From: Verrucomicrobiia bacterium
GTDB lineage: Bacteria > Verrucomicrobiota > Verrucomicrobiae > Limisphaerales > JAKPVM01
Direction: 5' to 3'
Length of the DNA stretch: 46,920 nt
NCBI GenBank assembly: GCA_026417275.1
Contig: JAOADO010000004.1
Span: forward strand, 15,140-62,059
Shown: in pieces, positions 8,436 to 17,469 of the stretch
How the letters are laid out: every line of letters begins with the position of its first letter
Numbering within the stretch: the stretch's first letter is position 1
Translations under genes and position numbers: made by a program
The notes under the pieces: generated by a model
The model's database searches: none
Seen by the model: only the letters and a program-made list of their open reading frames with translations
Told to the model about the DNA's origin: nothing

Positions 8436-9329
8436 ATGAATGCATTCAATCGCCGTCAATTTCTGCTTTATCTGCTATCTGTTGCATCGTTGCAGAGAGC
8501 ACTTTTTACTTCAGCCCAAGAATCCAAATCCACCCAGGATTTCAAACTCGGCTGTTTTACCCGACCGTGGGATGCCTGGGACATTGAAACTGCCCTGGAC
8601 GGCATTGCAAAAGCAGGTTTCGAATATTGCGGTCTGATGACGGCAAAAGGAAAATCCGGCTCTGTGATAACTCCATTGACCACTGCCGAAGAAGCCCGTC
8701 AAATACTGAACCTTGTCCAGAAAAGAAAACTTAAAATCCTGTGTGTATATGGCGAATTTGGCAACCTTCAACCTTCCGATAAATGGCAGAAATATCTAAA
8801 ACAACTTCTTGACAACGTTGCCGCATGCGAATCGCCATTTCTACTACTCGGCGGAACAACAGACAAAAATCTCCATGAAAAATATTACGAAACTGTTCAG
8901 AAATTGTGCGATTACGCGCTTTGGAAAAAAATAACCATTACTGTAAAACCGCATGGTGGAACAAACGCGACAAGTCAAGACTTAAAGAAAATTTCGGAAT
9001 TTGTAAACAAACCCAACTTTAAAATCTGGTATGACCCCGGAAACATCTTTTACTATTCAGATGCGAAAATAAATCCTCTGGATGATGTTATTCACTCAAA
9101 AGGCATAATTGCTGGTTGTTCAATAAAAGATTATCGTCATCCAAAGGACGTTAACGTTACGCCCGGCAACGGCATGGTTAACTTCTATGAACTTTTCAAG
9201 AGATTCAAAAAACTCGATTTCACAAACGGTCCATTGCTCATAGAATGCCTTGCCAAAGGAGACTTTGAATTCGTAACCAACGAGGCAAAAATGGCGAAAG
9301 ATTATATTGCAAGAATAACTAAATCTTAA
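8436..9329 (+). CDS. Exported sugar phosphate isomerase/epimerase-like TIM barrel
   Basis: The 297-residue protein begins with a Tat-like signal: N-R-R-Q-F-L (N5-L10), a hydrophobic stretch and a break around TSAQES near residue 28. The rest follows the xylose-isomerase-like TIM barrel (AP endonuclease family 2): GCFTRPWDAWD, GIAKAGFEYCGL, VKPHGGTN, WYDPGN and LLIECLAKGD. The usual metal-ligand glutamate before the PHGG histidine is lysine here (T-V-K-P-H), which also occurs in close relatives I recall, so catalysis may differ from canonical epimerases. Lies 23 bases after the CDF gene. Substrate unknown. Confidence 0.82.
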   Translation: MNAFNRRQFLLYLLSVASLQRALFTSAQESKSTQDFKLGCFTRPWDAWDIETALDGIAKAGFEYCGLMTAKGKSGSVITPLTTAEEARQILNLVQKRKLKILCVYGEFGNLQPSDKWQKYLKQLLDNVAACESPFLLLGGTTDKNLHEKYYETVQKLCDYALWKKITITVKPHGGTNATSQDLKKISEFVNKPNFKIWYDPGNIFYYSDAKINPLDDVIHSKGIIAGCSIKDYRHPKDVNVTPGNGMVNFYELFKRFKKLDFTNGPLLIECLAKGDFEFVTNEAKMAKDYIARITKS

Positions 9330-9445
9330 CCCGGGAAGAACTAAAACAGAAAATTTAATATTGTTGATATTTTTTATAGAATTTCCCGCAAACAATGTTT
9401 TGTTGTTGCCCAAATCAATGGAGGATGTTTAAAATTAAAGGAAAA

Positions 9446-9476
9446 GTCCGATTGATATGTTCAAACGGACATTTTT
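9446..9476 (+). terminator. Possible weak terminator or attenuator between the two TIM-barrel genes
   Basis: An inverted repeat GTCCG (9446-9450) / CGGAC (9466-9470) with a 15-base loop is followed by ATTTTT. It may end transcription from the upstream gene or act in the leader of the next one. The stem is only five base pairs, so the call is tentative. Confidence 0.3.
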
Positions 9477-9511
9477 AGAATGAAATAACCAAAATTAAAA
9501 AGGAATGAGTT

Positions 9512-10546
9512 ATGGCAAATTGTTTCCATCCGAGCATTGAAGGCGCCCAGCACGGGGCGAAGACACTCGAACAGTTTCTTGATTACGCAAAGGCATCCGG
9601 CGCAACCGGAGCACAGCCTTCGAACTTTATGCTTCAGAATGACAAGGGCGGCTTTAAGAAAGCTTCTGAAATTAAAGAGGTTTTTGAAAGCCGTGGTATG
9701 ACGCTCGACGGTATTTCATGCCACTGCCCGCTGTGGGTTCACACTACGGCATGGACTGGCAGTCCAACAATCCGTCCATTTATTCCAGCCGATGTGGCAA
9801 AAAAGACCCCTCAGGAGATTGAAAAATGGGCGGAAAATTACATGCTAAAACTTATGGACCTTGCCGCTGAATTGGGTGTAAAGGTGCTTCCAACATTCTG
9901 GGGTGTTGTCTTTGGATGGGAAGTTGCCAGCGGTTATCCATGGGGATTCTGGGCTGGTCCGGGATATGATTTCATAAAAGAGGGACAGGAACGTTTTGTC
10001 AAAAAGACGGCAAAAATTCGTAAACATGCAAATGAATTGGGAATCTATCTCTGCCACGAGATTCATCCCGGTACAGCAGCAATGTGCGCCGATGATTTCA
10101 ACATGCTCGTGCAGATTTGCGACGGCGATAAATGCCTTGCTGTGAACGCCGACCCATCGCACTGCTGGGAAGGCGAGAGCTGGGAACAACGGTTCCTTAA
10201 AGTTGGACCGCGCGTCTATGCGGCTCACATTAAGAACTTTGTAATTCGTCCTGGTTTCCCGTTACGAATGATTGAATCTGCCTGGCCTAAACGCGGCATG
10301 CAGTTTGTTGACCTGCCATCTGGCGACATCAACATGCAACGTTATGCCGAATTGCTAATTCACATTGGTTATCCGACGCGCTACTGCCAGGTTATGGGGC
10401 GCAAGACTGCCCCGCTGGTTGTCGAAGCAGAGAGTGCTCACAAAGACCTCGATTACACCAGCGCCAACGGCATCGCATACGTTCGCGACCACCTCTGCTG
10501 GCCTGTTGCCGCAGGCTCGTTCGAGGACGGTATGGGTGCCAAGTAA
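9512..10546 (+). CDS. Sugar phosphate isomerase/epimerase-like TIM barrel, cytoplasmic
   Basis: The 344-residue protein has no signal peptide and looks like a cytoplasmic xylose-isomerase-like TIM barrel. Candidate metal ligands are the glutamate in CHEIHPGT, the aspartate and histidine in NADPSHCWEGESW, and the histidine in AAHIKNF, followed by a late glutamate in VVEAES. The family includes inosose dehydratases, 3-dehydro-sugar isomerases and hydroxypyruvate isomerases; I cannot choose among them. A good Shine-Dalgarno AAGGA lies at about 9500-9504, seven bases before the ATG. The gene closes with the strong terminator at 10581-10615. Codon quality is high, suggesting good expression. Confidence 0.85.
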   Translation: MANCFHPSIEGAQHGAKTLEQFLDYAKASGATGAQPSNFMLQNDKGGFKKASEIKEVFESRGMTLDGISCHCPLWVHTTAWTGSPTIRPFIPADVAKKTPQEIEKWAENYMLKLMDLAAELGVKVLPTFWGVVFGWEVASGYPWGFWAGPGYDFIKEGQERFVKKTAKIRKHANELGIYLCHEIHPGTAAMCADDFNMLVQICDGDKCLAVNADPSHCWEGESWEQRFLKVGPRVYAAHIKNFVIRPGFPLRMIESAWPKRGMQFVDLPSGDINMQRYAELLIHIGYPTRYCQVMGRKTAPLVVEAESAHKDLDYTSANGIAYVRDHLCWPVAAGSFEDGMGAK

Positions 10547-10580
10547 TAACGTGGAGAGTTAGTTTCATCCTCCGGTTTAA

Positions 10581-10615
10581 AAACGCGGCATTGAAAAAAT
10601 GCCGCGTTTATTTTT
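10581..10615 (+). terminator. Strong intrinsic terminator after the 9512 isomerase gene
   Basis: A perfect 11-bp stem AAACGCGGCAT (10581-10591) / ATGCCGCGTTT (10599-10609) with a 7-base loop is followed by a T-rich tail. This is a textbook rho-independent terminator for the plus-strand genes to its left. Confidence 0.9.
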
Positions 10616-10643
10616 CTGCCCAAGATTTGTATGGGCTTATAAC

Positions 10644-10753
10644 CATTTTTTATCTTCGTGTTCCTGATGGTGATTATTTGTTTTATTCTGAGATTATAAG
10701 GGTGAAATAGGGATACAAACTCTGATTTTAAACTTTTTAATAAACTTCTTTGG
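10644..10753. repeat. Dispersed 110-bp repeat, copy 2
   Basis: Ungapped partner of 842-951, about 77% identical by my count. It lies in the 367-base gap between the isomerase terminator and the SET gene. The rest of that gap (10754-10913) shows no recognisable gene. On the minus strand it reads as a KDTKDTK-like fragment (N-H-H-Q-E-H-E-D or I-I-T-I-R-N-T-K depending on frame) without a start codon or open context. Confidence 0.6.
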
Positions 10754-10913
10754 TGTGTATAGAGTATTTTTGCGATTCCGCCTCACTGAACCTTGCCCGG
10801 CATACTCTAAAAAGACGCTTTGGGTGCAGTCTGTTCTCCCCAATTCATTAGTCTTATTTTCTAACCAATCTTTTACTAACGCATTGCCCCCGCTTTCTGA
10901 ATTAATCCATAAT

Positions 10914-11378
10914 CTAACTTGCTGTTTTTTTATTTTCCTCCTTAACCAATGGAAAGAGTTCTTCCGCCACTATGTAACCAACGCAGTTTTTTGCCCCGCA
11001 GCGGCATGGATGGTCTTTGTAATTTTCCAGATCATAGCCGTAGTTAAATGTGATTTCTTCTCCGGGCTCAATGTCCCGAATTGCCACAATCCAGATATGA
11101 CCGTCAATAATAGTTGCTTCAGCGTTTGGTGAGCAACTATGGTTTATATACTTTGCAGGATTCCACTCAACGCTTCCATCAATATCTGTTTGCTCATCCA
11201 GTTCAAAAATAAAATTGTTTCCTTCTTCGCAAAGTCTTTTGGATTCCTGTTTTGTGATGTGATTGCCAACGTATTCCACTATTTTCTCTCCTGCGGTGAT
11301 TTTACGTTTTGCAAAAACACCGTTTCCATGAATTTGCGATGACCTTACTTCAAACAAATTATTATTAATACCGTCCAT
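10914..11378 (-). CDS. SET-domain protein (putative protein-lysine methyltransferase)
   Basis: SET proteins transfer methyl groups from S-adenosylmethionine to protein lysines. About 154 residues carry nearly nothing but the domain: GNGVFAKRKITAGE at the start (GxG motif), KYINHSCSPNA (the NHSC core), GEEITFNYGYD (catalytic tyrosine region), and a cysteine-rich post-SET tail CRCGAKNCVGYI that can bind zinc. I place the start at 11378, where GGGGAAA precedes the ATG; an upstream in-frame start at 11447 adds 23 unlike residues. It stands alone on the minus strand between plus-strand genes. The substrate is unknown; bacterial SET proteins are best known from Chlamydiae and some environmental phyla. 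Confidence 0.9.
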   Translation of the reverse strand: MDGINNNLFEVRSSQIHGNGVFAKRKITAGEKIVEYVGNHITKQESKRLCEEGNNFIFELDEQTDIDGSVEWNPAKYINHSCSPNAEATIIDGHIWIVAIRDIEPGEEITFNYGYDLENYKDHPCRCGAKNCVGYIVAEELFPLVKEENKKTAS

Positions 11379-11567
11379 TTTCCCCGTTGACAGAGTGTTT
11401 TTAAAAATACTGAAAAATAAACTTCCACAATTCCATATAGAATTCAAATGAAAAGATAATTAACATTAACCGTCTGAGCGACATAATGGCACAGTGATGG
11501 TGATAATGTGTCACATTTGTTTGATTGTTGTCGCAGTTTTATAAAGACAAAATTATGGCATAAATAT

Positions 11568-11596
11568 TTAATAATCAATTAGTTATGAAATATAAT
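11568..11596 (+). promoter_or_regulatory. Putative promoter of the dnaK-groES-groEL cluster
   Basis: A perfect TATAAT (11591-11596) lies 17 bases after TTAATA (11568-11573, four of six matches to the -35 consensus). It would give a leader of roughly 115 bases for dnaK. I find no CIRCE element (TTAGCACTC-N9-GAGTGCTAA) in the 340 bases between the SET gene and dnaK. A short palindrome ATGTGTCACAT (11506-11516) lies further upstream. Confidence 0.4.
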
Positions 11597-11649
11597 GTGG
11601 AGACGGCATTAAGAATGCTCTATGTTGGAGAGTTGAAAATTGTTTTTAT

Positions 11650-11686
11650 GATGGCTTTTGACTGAATAGAAGATAGGGAAGCCATC
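11650..11686 (+). promoter_or_regulatory. Inverted repeat in the dnaK leader
   Basis: GATGGCTT (11650-11657) pairs with AAGCCATC (11679-11686), an 8-bp perfect stem with a 21-base loop, ending about 20 bases before the dnaK ribosome binding site (GAAGAGGA). It has no T-tract, so it is not a terminator. It could be an operator or a leader RNA hairpin; the function is not known. Confidence 0.35.
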
Positions 11687-11720
11687 GGAGAAAAGATTTT
11701 TAGAAGAGGATTTTTTAAAT

Positions 11721-13661
11721 ATGTCGAAGGTGCTTGGAATAGATTTGGGTACAACGAACTCATGTATGGCAGTGATGGAGGGTGCAGACCCTGTCGTTCT
11801 GGAGAACGCTGAGGGGAAGAGGACCACTCCATCCGTCGTGGCTTTTGCGAAAAATGGAGAACGTCTTGTTGGAGAACCGGCAAAGCGGCAGGCGATTACA
11901 AACCCCCGCAATACGATTTATTCGATTAAACGATTTATGGGACGCAAGTTTGATGAAGTCCAGGAAGAGATCAAACGCGTTCCTTACAAAGTTGTGCGGG
12001 CGGCGAATGGCGATGCCGCAGTTGAAGTTGAGGTGGATGGAAGACCGCGGATTTTCAGTCCCCCTGAAATATCTGCAATGATTCTTGCCAAGTTGAAAGC
12101 GGATGCAGAGATGCGACTTGGCGAGAAGATTACCGAGGCTGTAATTACGGTGCCGGCATATTTCAACGATTCGCAACGTCAAGCTACAAAAGATGCTGGT
12201 GCAATAGCCGGGCTCAATGTGCTTCGTATAATTAACGAGCCCACTGCGGCTTCACTTGCCTATGGTCTTGATAAGAAAAAGGACGAGAAGATTGCGGTTT
12301 ACGACCTTGGCGGTGGAACATTTGATATTTCAATTCTTGAAATCGGCGATGGCGTTTTTGAAGTCAAAGCCACCAATGGCGACACACACCTTGGCGGAGA
12401 CGACTGGGACGCACGCATAATGGACTGGATTCTCGAAGAGTTCCGCAAAGAACACGGCATTGACCTTCGCAAACAACCTGATGCTCTCCAAAGAATCAAA
12501 GAAGAAGCCGAGAAAGCAAAGATAGCGCTTTCCAGCACGCTGCAATATGAAATTAACCTTCCGTTTATTACGGCGGATGCGTCTGGTCCGAAGCACATTA
12601 ATATGACATTGACTCGTGCGAAGATGGAGCAGTTGTGCGACGACCTATTTGAAAGAACCATCATACCCGTTAAGCGGTGTTTGCAGGATGCAGGGTTAGC
12701 CGCAAAGGACATTAACGAATTGGTACTTGTTGGCGGCATGACGAGGATGCCGAAGGTTGTTGAGACAGCCCGTTCGCTGGTTGGCAAGCAACCACACCAG
12801 GGTGTGAACCCGGATGAAGTTGTTGCAGTTGGCGCGGCGATACAGGGAGCTGTTCTTAAAGGAAAAGTAACAGATGTTTTGCTACTTGATGTTACGCCGC
12901 TTTCGCTTGGTATTGAGACTCTTGGCGGCGTTTTTACCAAACTCATTGAAAGGAATACAACCATTCCTACGCGGAAATCTGAGATTTTTACCACTGCCTC
13001 CGATAATCAGGAAGCAGTCACTATTCGTATTGCTCAGGGCGAAAGACCAATGTTTTCGGATAACAAACTGCTTGGTCAATTTAACCTTGAGGGCATTCCA
13101 CCTGCGCCAAGAGGCGTGCCGCAGATTGAAGTTACCTTCGATATTGATGCAAACGGCATTTTGCATGTAAGCGCCAAAGACCTTGGCACTGGCAAGGAGC
13201 AAAAAATACGCATCACTGCCGGCAGTGGTCTGGCAAAAGACGAGGTTGAGCGCTTGAAAAAAGAAGCCGAGATGTACGCAAAAGACGATGAAATGAAACG
13301 GCAGGTTGCGGAGTTAAGGAATGAAATTGACGGTTTAATATATCGGAGCGAGAAACTTTTACGCGACAGCGCTGGCAAGATTCCCGCGAACGATAAAGAA
13401 AAAATTGAAGAATCCATTCGTTCTGCGCGGGAAGCCATTGAAAGCAAAGACCCGGACAAGATGCGTTCTGCACGGGATAAATTGACTGAAGCCTGGCATG
13501 CTGTGGCAAGCGAGATATACGGCAAGGCTGGGGCTGCTGGCGGTCCAAAAACTGAAACTGGTTCAACATTTGCCGGTGGCGCAGGTCAGTCTGGAAAGTC
13601 GTCAAAGAGCGGCGATGGCACTGTAATTGACGCAGAAATAGTTGACGACGATAAGAAATAA
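11721..13661 (+). CDS. dnaK: Molecular chaperone DnaK (Hsp70)
   Basis: DnaK is the ATP-driven cytoplasmic Hsp70 that binds exposed hydrophobic peptides, normally with DnaJ and GrpE. At 646 residues it is full length: ATPase domain with [24 protein letters not shown] and [13 protein letters not shown], the linker region [15 protein letters not shown], a substrate-binding domain and a lid, and a C-terminal [10 protein letters not shown] ending close to the usual EEV-type tail. A purine-rich ribosome site (GAAGAGGA) precedes the ATG. It is followed after 65 bases by groES and then groEL, an arrangement that puts Hsp70 and Hsp60 under shared control; grpE and dnaJ are not in the window. Confidence 0.98.
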   Translation: MSKVLGIDLGTTNSCMAVMEGADPVVLENAEGKRTTPSVVAFAKNGERLVGEPAKRQAITNPRNTIYSIKRFMGRKFDEVQEEIKRVPYKVVRAANGDAAVEVEVDGRPRIFSPPEISAMILAKLKADAEMRLGEKITEAVITVPAYFNDSQRQATKDAGAIAGLNVLRIINEPTAASLAYGLDKKKDEKIAVYDLGGGTFDISILEIGDGVFEVKATNGDTHLGGDDWDARIMDWILEEFRKEHGIDLRKQPDALQRIKEEAEKAKIALSSTLQYEINLPFITADASGPKHINMTLTRAKMEQLCDDLFERTIIPVKRCLQDAGLAAKDINELVLVGGMTRMPKVVETARSLVGKQPHQGVNPDEVVAVGAAIQGAVLKGKVTDVLLLDVTPLSLGIETLGGVFTKLIERNTTIPTRKSEIFTTASDNQEAVTIRIAQGERPMFSDNKLLGQFNLEGIPPAPRGVPQIEVTFDIDANGILHVSAKDLGTGKEQKIRITAGSGLAKDEVERLKKEAEMYAKDDEMKRQVAELRNEIDGLIYRSEKLLRDSAGKIPANDKEKIEESIRSAREAIESKDPDKMRSARDKLTEAWHAVASEIYGKAGAAGGPKTETGSTFAGGAGQSGKSSKSGDGTVIDAEIVDDDKK

Positions 13662-13684
13662 AGTGACGAGTTTAACAGATTTTA

Positions 13685-13706
13685 CCCGAACGCGGGTGCG
13701 TTCGGG
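13685..13706 (+). other. Intercistronic hairpin between dnaK and groES
   Basis: CCCGAACGC (13685-13693) and GCGTTCGGG (13698-13706) form a perfect 9-bp stem with a GGGT loop. The following bases (ATTATAAGGAG) have no T-tract and include the groES ribosome site. It is better placed as an mRNA processing or stability element, or partial attenuator, than as a full terminator. Confidence 0.5.
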
Positions 13707-13726
13707 ATTATAAGGAGAAAAACAAT

Positions 13727-14047
13727 ATGTCAAATTCAAAGAAAGAGAAGACTATGGCAGTGAACATTAAACCACTTGGAGACCGTGTTCTTGTAGAACC
13801 GGTTGAAGAGAAAGAAGTCAAAAAAGGTGGAATTATAATTCCGGATACCGCAAAGGAAAAGCCGATGGAAGCGATTGTAGTCGCTCTCGGCACCGGTAAA
13901 ACCGATGACAAAGGGAATAAGGTTCCGTTTGAAGTTAAAAAAGGAGATCGCGTCCTCATCAGCAAGTATGGCGGGACGGAAATCAAACTCGAGGGCAAGG
14001 AATACAAGATTTTAAGCACTGAAGATATCCTTGCTGTTCTTGAATAA
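13727..14047 (+). CDS. groES: Co-chaperonin GroES
   Basis: GroES caps the GroEL cylinder. The 106 residues contain [17 protein letters not shown], the mobile loop [15 protein letters not shown] and the C-terminal [12 protein letters not shown]. An AAGGAG about 10 bases before the ATG at 13727 supports that start, which adds a nine-residue lysine-rich extension (M-S-N-S-K-K-E-K-T) ahead of the classical GroES start; initiation at the ATG at 13754 is an alternative. groEL follows 46 bases later. Confidence 0.97.
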   Translation: MSNSKKEKTMAVNIKPLGDRVLVEPVEEKEVKKGGIIIPDTAKEKPMEAIVVALGTGKTDDKGNKVPFEVKKGDRVLISKYGGTEIKLEGKEYKILSTEDILAVLE

Positions 14048-14093
14048 CTTTAAACCTTTAACCATTAACAATTTAGAAAAGAGGTAGAGAACT

Positions 14094-15722
14094 ATGGCAG
14101 CGAAACAACTTATATTTGATGAAGCGGCGCGCCAGGCTGTGTTGCGCGGCGTGTCTAAACTTTCAAAGGCAGTCACTGCAACGCTTGGTCCCAAAGGTCG
14201 CAACGTTGTGATTGACAAGAAATTTGGCAGTCCGTTGGTGACCAAGGACGGTGTTACAGTCGCCAAAGAGATAGAACTCGAAGACCCGTATGAAAACATG
14301 GGCGCCCAGATGGTGCGCGAAGTCGCGAGCAAGACAAGCGATGCGGCTGGCGATGGCACCACAACAGCAACACTGCTTGCCGAAGCGATTTATCGTGAAG
14401 GTCTCAAGTTTGTAACCTCCGGTGCCAATCCGATTGGTATTCAACGCGGTATTCAAAAGGCTGTTGATGCCGCAGTTGCTCATCTGGACAAGATTGCTAA
14501 GAAGGTAAAAGACAAAGAGGAAATCAAACAGGTTGCCACAGTGTCCTCCAACTGGGATACTGCGATAGGCGAAATCATTGCTGATGCAATGGATAAAGTC
14601 GGCAAGGACGGCACAATCACTGTCGAAGAAGCCAAGAGCATCGAGACCACGCTTGAAGTGGTTGAAGGTATGCAATTCGATAAGGGCTATCTTTCGCCCT
14701 ACTTTGTAACGAATGCCGAGACAATGGAATGCAAACTCGAAGACTGCTATATCCTCATTTATGAGAAGAAAATCAGCAGTCTGAAAGACATTTTACCGTT
14801 GCTCGAGAAGATTGCAAAGATTGGCAAGCCGTTGTTAATCATTGCAGAAGAAGTTGAAGGCGAAGCCCTTGCAACGTTGGTTGTGAACAAGTTGCGCGGG
14901 ACAATCAACGTCTGCGCTGTGAAGGCTCCGGGCTTTGGCGATCGCAGAAAAGCGATGTGCGAAGATATTGCAATCTTGACTGGTGGCAAGTTCATCAGCG
15001 AAGACCTTGGAATTAAACTCGAAAACGTTGAGATCGAAGACCTTGGCCGTGCCAAGAGCGTTGTTGTGGATAAGGAAAACACAACAATTGTTGAAGGCTA
15101 TGGCAAGAGTTCGGACATCCAGGGACGCGTCAACCAGATTCGTCGTCAGATTGAAGAAACCACATCCGATTATGACCGCGAGAAATTGCAAGAACGTCTT
15201 GCCAAGCTCGCTGGTGGTGTGGCAGTAATCAAAGTTGGTGCCGCCACTGAAACTGAAATGAAAGAAAAGAAAGCCCGTGTGGAGGACGCTCTCCATGCGA
15301 CAAGGGCGGCTGTTGAAGAAGGCATTGTGCCTGGCGGCGGTGTTGCTTTAATCCGTTGCTTGCCTGCAATTGAATCTGTCAAGCCAGCAAACGATGACGA
15401 AAAGATTGGCGTTGACATTGTTAAACGCGCGATTGAATACCCGACTAAAGCGCTTGCGGATAACGCTGGCGTGGAAGGTTCAGTCGTCGTCGAAGAGGTC
15501 AAGAAACGCAAGGGCAATGAAGGTTACAACGTTGCCACCGGTGTTTATGAAGACCTCGTGAAGGCTGGCGTGGTTGACCCGAAGAAGGTTACAAGAACAG
15601 CTCTACAGAATGCGTCTTCTATCGCTGGCTTGTTGTTGACCACAGAATGCCTCATTACTGAAATTCCTGAAAAGGAAAAGAAACAAAAACCAGGTCACGA
15701 CATGGGCGACATGGAATACTAA
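14094..15722 (+). CDS. groEL: Chaperonin GroEL (Hsp60)
   Basis: GroEL forms the double-ring ATP-dependent folding chamber. The 542 residues cover all three domains: [16 protein letters not shown], the catalytic ATPase motif [15 protein letters not shown], the apical stretch, and [12 protein letters not shown] near residue 405-416. The C-terminus is GHDMGDMEY, so the glycine-methionine repeat tail that normally fills the cavity is missing; this is the case in several paralogous GroELs. AGAGGT precedes the ATG. The gene ends at the strong terminator at 15744-15774. With only one copy seen here, whether it is the main GroEL of the cell cannot be told. Confidence 0.98.
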   Translation: MAAKQLIFDEAARQAVLRGVSKLSKAVTATLGPKGRNVVIDKKFGSPLVTKDGVTVAKEIELEDPYENMGAQMVREVASKTSDAAGDGTTTATLLAEAIYREGLKFVTSGANPIGIQRGIQKAVDAAVAHLDKIAKKVKDKEEIKQVATVSSNWDTAIGEIIADAMDKVGKDGTITVEEAKSIETTLEVVEGMQFDKGYLSPYFVTNAETMECKLEDCYILIYEKKISSLKDILPLLEKIAKIGKPLLIIAEEVEGEALATLVVNKLRGTINVCAVKAPGFGDRRKAMCEDIAILTGGKFISEDLGIKLENVEIEDLGRAKSVVVDKENTTIVEGYGKSSDIQGRVNQIRRQIEETTSDYDREKLQERLAKLAGGVAVIKVGAATETEMKEKKARVEDALHATRAAVEEGIVPGGGVALIRCLPAIESVKPANDDEKIGVDIVKRAIEYPTKALADNAGVEGSVVVEEVKKRKGNEGYNVATGVYEDLVKAGVVDPKKVTRTALQNASSIAGLLLTTECLITEIPEKEKKQKPGHDMGDMEY

Positions 15723-15743
15723 TTCGCTGAATTAAATTAAAAC

Positions 15744-15774
15744 AAAGGCGGAGAATTCAATTCTCCGCCTTTTT
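15744..15774 (+). terminator. Terminator after groEL, probably bidirectional
   Basis: AAAGGCGGAGAAT (15744-15756) pairs with ATTCTCCGCCTTT (15760-15772) through a very short loop, followed by TTTTT. On the opposite strand an A-rich flank precedes it, so it may also end the gcvTH transcript arriving from the right. Confidence 0.88.
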
Positions 15775-15835
15775 ACTTTTTTTAAATACAGATTAATTTT
15801 GCAATAATCAATAAGGAAGAAACATTATCAGGTTT

Positions 15836-16216
15836 TTATCCTGTTATTTTAGAATAATCCACGGCAGATAACAGGCTTTGTATTTCGTCAGGCTTTGAAA
15901 TTTTAATTTTAAAAAGCCACCCATCTCCATACGGGGCGGTGTTTATAAGTCCCATATCGCTTGTTACTTTTTGATTGGTCTCCACAATTTCTCCGCTCAA
16001 AGGACTGTAAATATCGCTCGCTGTTTTGTGAGATTCCACGACAGCACATGCTTCGCCTGCCTTTACTTTGCGTCCCACCTGTGGTAGTTCGACAAAAACA
16101 ATGTCTGAAAGTTCATGCTGGGCGTGGTCTGTTATGCCAACCACGGCAATATTGCCGTCAATTTTCACCCACTCGTGTGTGCTTGTATATTTTAAATTCT
16201 CCGGTATATTTGCCAT
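15836..16216 (-). CDS. gcvH: Glycine cleavage system H protein
   Basis: GcvH carries the lipoyl arm that shuttles the aminomethyl group from GcvP to GcvT. The 126 residues show THEWVKIDGNIAVVGITDHAQ-type N-terminus and the lipoylation motif VVESHKTASDIYSP, with K64 as the lipoyl-lysine. The histidine before the lysine (usually V or T) and the threonine after it (usually A) are unusual but conservative. It follows gcvT on the minus strand with a 42-base gap. gcvP is not in the window. Confidence 0.97.
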   Translation of the reverse strand: MANIPENLKYTSTHEWVKIDGNIAVVGITDHAQHELSDIVFVELPQVGRKVKAGEACAVVESHKTASDIYSPLSGEIVETNQKVTSDMGLINTAPYGDGWLFKIKISKPDEIQSLLSAVDYSKITG

Positions 16217-16258
16217 ATTCAGAATCCAAACGTTTAAAGTTTTCAGAAATATATCAGA

Positions 16259-17425
16259 TTAACTTCGTTTATAAAAAGGTTTTTTTACTATTTCAGCCCT
16301 GTACAGTTTTCCGCGAATTTCAATCTGGATTTGTCTGCCGACTTCCGCCGATTGAGATGGAACGAACCCCATGCCAATGCCATTTTTTAACATTGGACTG
16401 AAAGCACCACTGCTCACCCATCCCACAGCCGGATTTTCTGATATCACAATTTTGTAACCGGACCTGGGTGGCGGCGCGGATTCAATCATTTTAAACGCTA
16501 TGCATCGCTTCTGAACGCCTTCCTTGATTTGTTTTAAAAGTGCTTTGCGTCCGATAAAATCGCTTTTTTCAAAGTCCACAAAGAATTTTAATCCTGCTTC
16601 AATCGGCGTGATTTCTTCGCTCAGTTCATGAGAATACAGTGGATAGCATGCTTCCAGTCTAAGAGAGTCTCTGGCTCCAAGTCCAGCTGGTTTTATGCCA
16701 TATTTTGAACCTTCCTGAAGCACCTGTTCCCAGATGTTAACAACAATGTTAGAAGGACCAAAAACTTCAAAGCCGTCTTCCCCCGTGTATCCAGTGCGTG
16801 AAATTATGTATTCAGATTTGCCGTCCGCATTTTTAAGAACGATGAGTTGATTTTTAAGGAGTTCGCTTGGTTTTGTTGCCTTTTTGCCGCTGATGATTGC
16901 GTCTTTGACAATCGAATCCATAATTGTTTGAGAGTGAGGTCCCTGAATAGCGATCGCACTGTTGGAAAATCGCGGTTCCACAGAGACATTATTGAATTTT
17001 TTGCCGATGTCATTTATGTGAGATAAATCCACATCTTTGCGCGATGCATTTACGACCAGCATATAGTCTGTTTCTCCGATTTTGTACACATACAGGTCGT
17101 CAATGACGCCGCCCGATTGGGTGCACATCAACGAATACTGTGCATCGCCAATGCCGAGTTTTAAAACATTGTTGGTAAGCAAAAAATTAAGAAAATTTGC
17201 GGCAGTTTCTCCAGAAATTAATATTTGTCCCATGTGAGAAATATCGAACACTCCCGCGGCAGTTCTTACTGCAATGTGTTCATCTGGAATACTGCTGTAT
17301 TGGATTGGCATTTCCCATCCAGCGAAATCCACCATTTTAGCGCCAAGTTTTACATGGTTTTCATACAGGGCAGTGCGATTGATTGATTTTGTTTGATTGC
17401 CCGCGCAACAACAATTCTTTTCCAT
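16259..17425 (-). CDS. gcvT: Glycine cleavage system aminomethyltransferase (T protein)
   Basis: GcvT releases ammonia from the lipoyl-bound aminomethyl group and makes 5,10-methylene-tetrahydrofolate. Signatures include VDFAGWEMPIQYSSI, GVFDISHMGQI, the folate-site YTGEDGFEVF, GLGARDSLRLEACYPLYSHE with the catalytic aspartate, and a C-terminal barrel ending KPFYKR. I prefer the ATG at 17425 over a TTG at 17443. The N-terminus carries an odd N-C-C-C-A-G-N cysteine run before the canonical ALYENHVKLGAKM. It is the fourth gene of a close-packed minus-strand run parA-PQQ-PQQ-gcvT-gcvH. Confidence 0.96.
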   Translation of the reverse strand: MEKNCCCAGNQTKSINRTALYENHVKLGAKMVDFAGWEMPIQYSSIPDEHIAVRTAAGVFDISHMGQILISGETAANFLNFLLTNNVLKLGIGDAQYSLMCTQSGGVIDDLYVYKIGETDYMLVVNASRKDVDLSHINDIGKKFNNVSVEPRFSNSAIAIQGPHSQTIMDSIVKDAIISGKKATKPSELLKNQLIVLKNADGKSEYIISRTGYTGEDGFEVFGPSNIVVNIWEQVLQEGSKYGIKPAGLGARDSLRLEACYPLYSHELSEEITPIEAGLKFFVDFEKSDFIGRKALLKQIKEGVQKRCIAFKMIESAPPPRSGYKIVISENPAVGWVSSGAFSPMLKNGIGMGFVPSQSAEVGRQIQIEIRGKLYRAEIVKKPFYKRS

Positions 17426-17469
17426 GAAGATATTTTCCCACAAAAACTGGGTGGCTGTAAATACCGTTG

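Noticed and set aside
10755..11132. 125-codon open frame on the plus strand
   Set aside because: It overlaps the SET gene antisense and its residues carry no family signal.
11379..11720. CIRCE operator before dnaK
   Set aside because: Looked for TTAGCACTC and GAGTGCTAA and found neither; only an unrelated inverted repeat is present.
12299..12994. Long antisense open frame (231 codons) inside dnaK
   Set aside because: Mirror of the strongly biased dnaK coding frame; serine-rich shadow translation without motifs.
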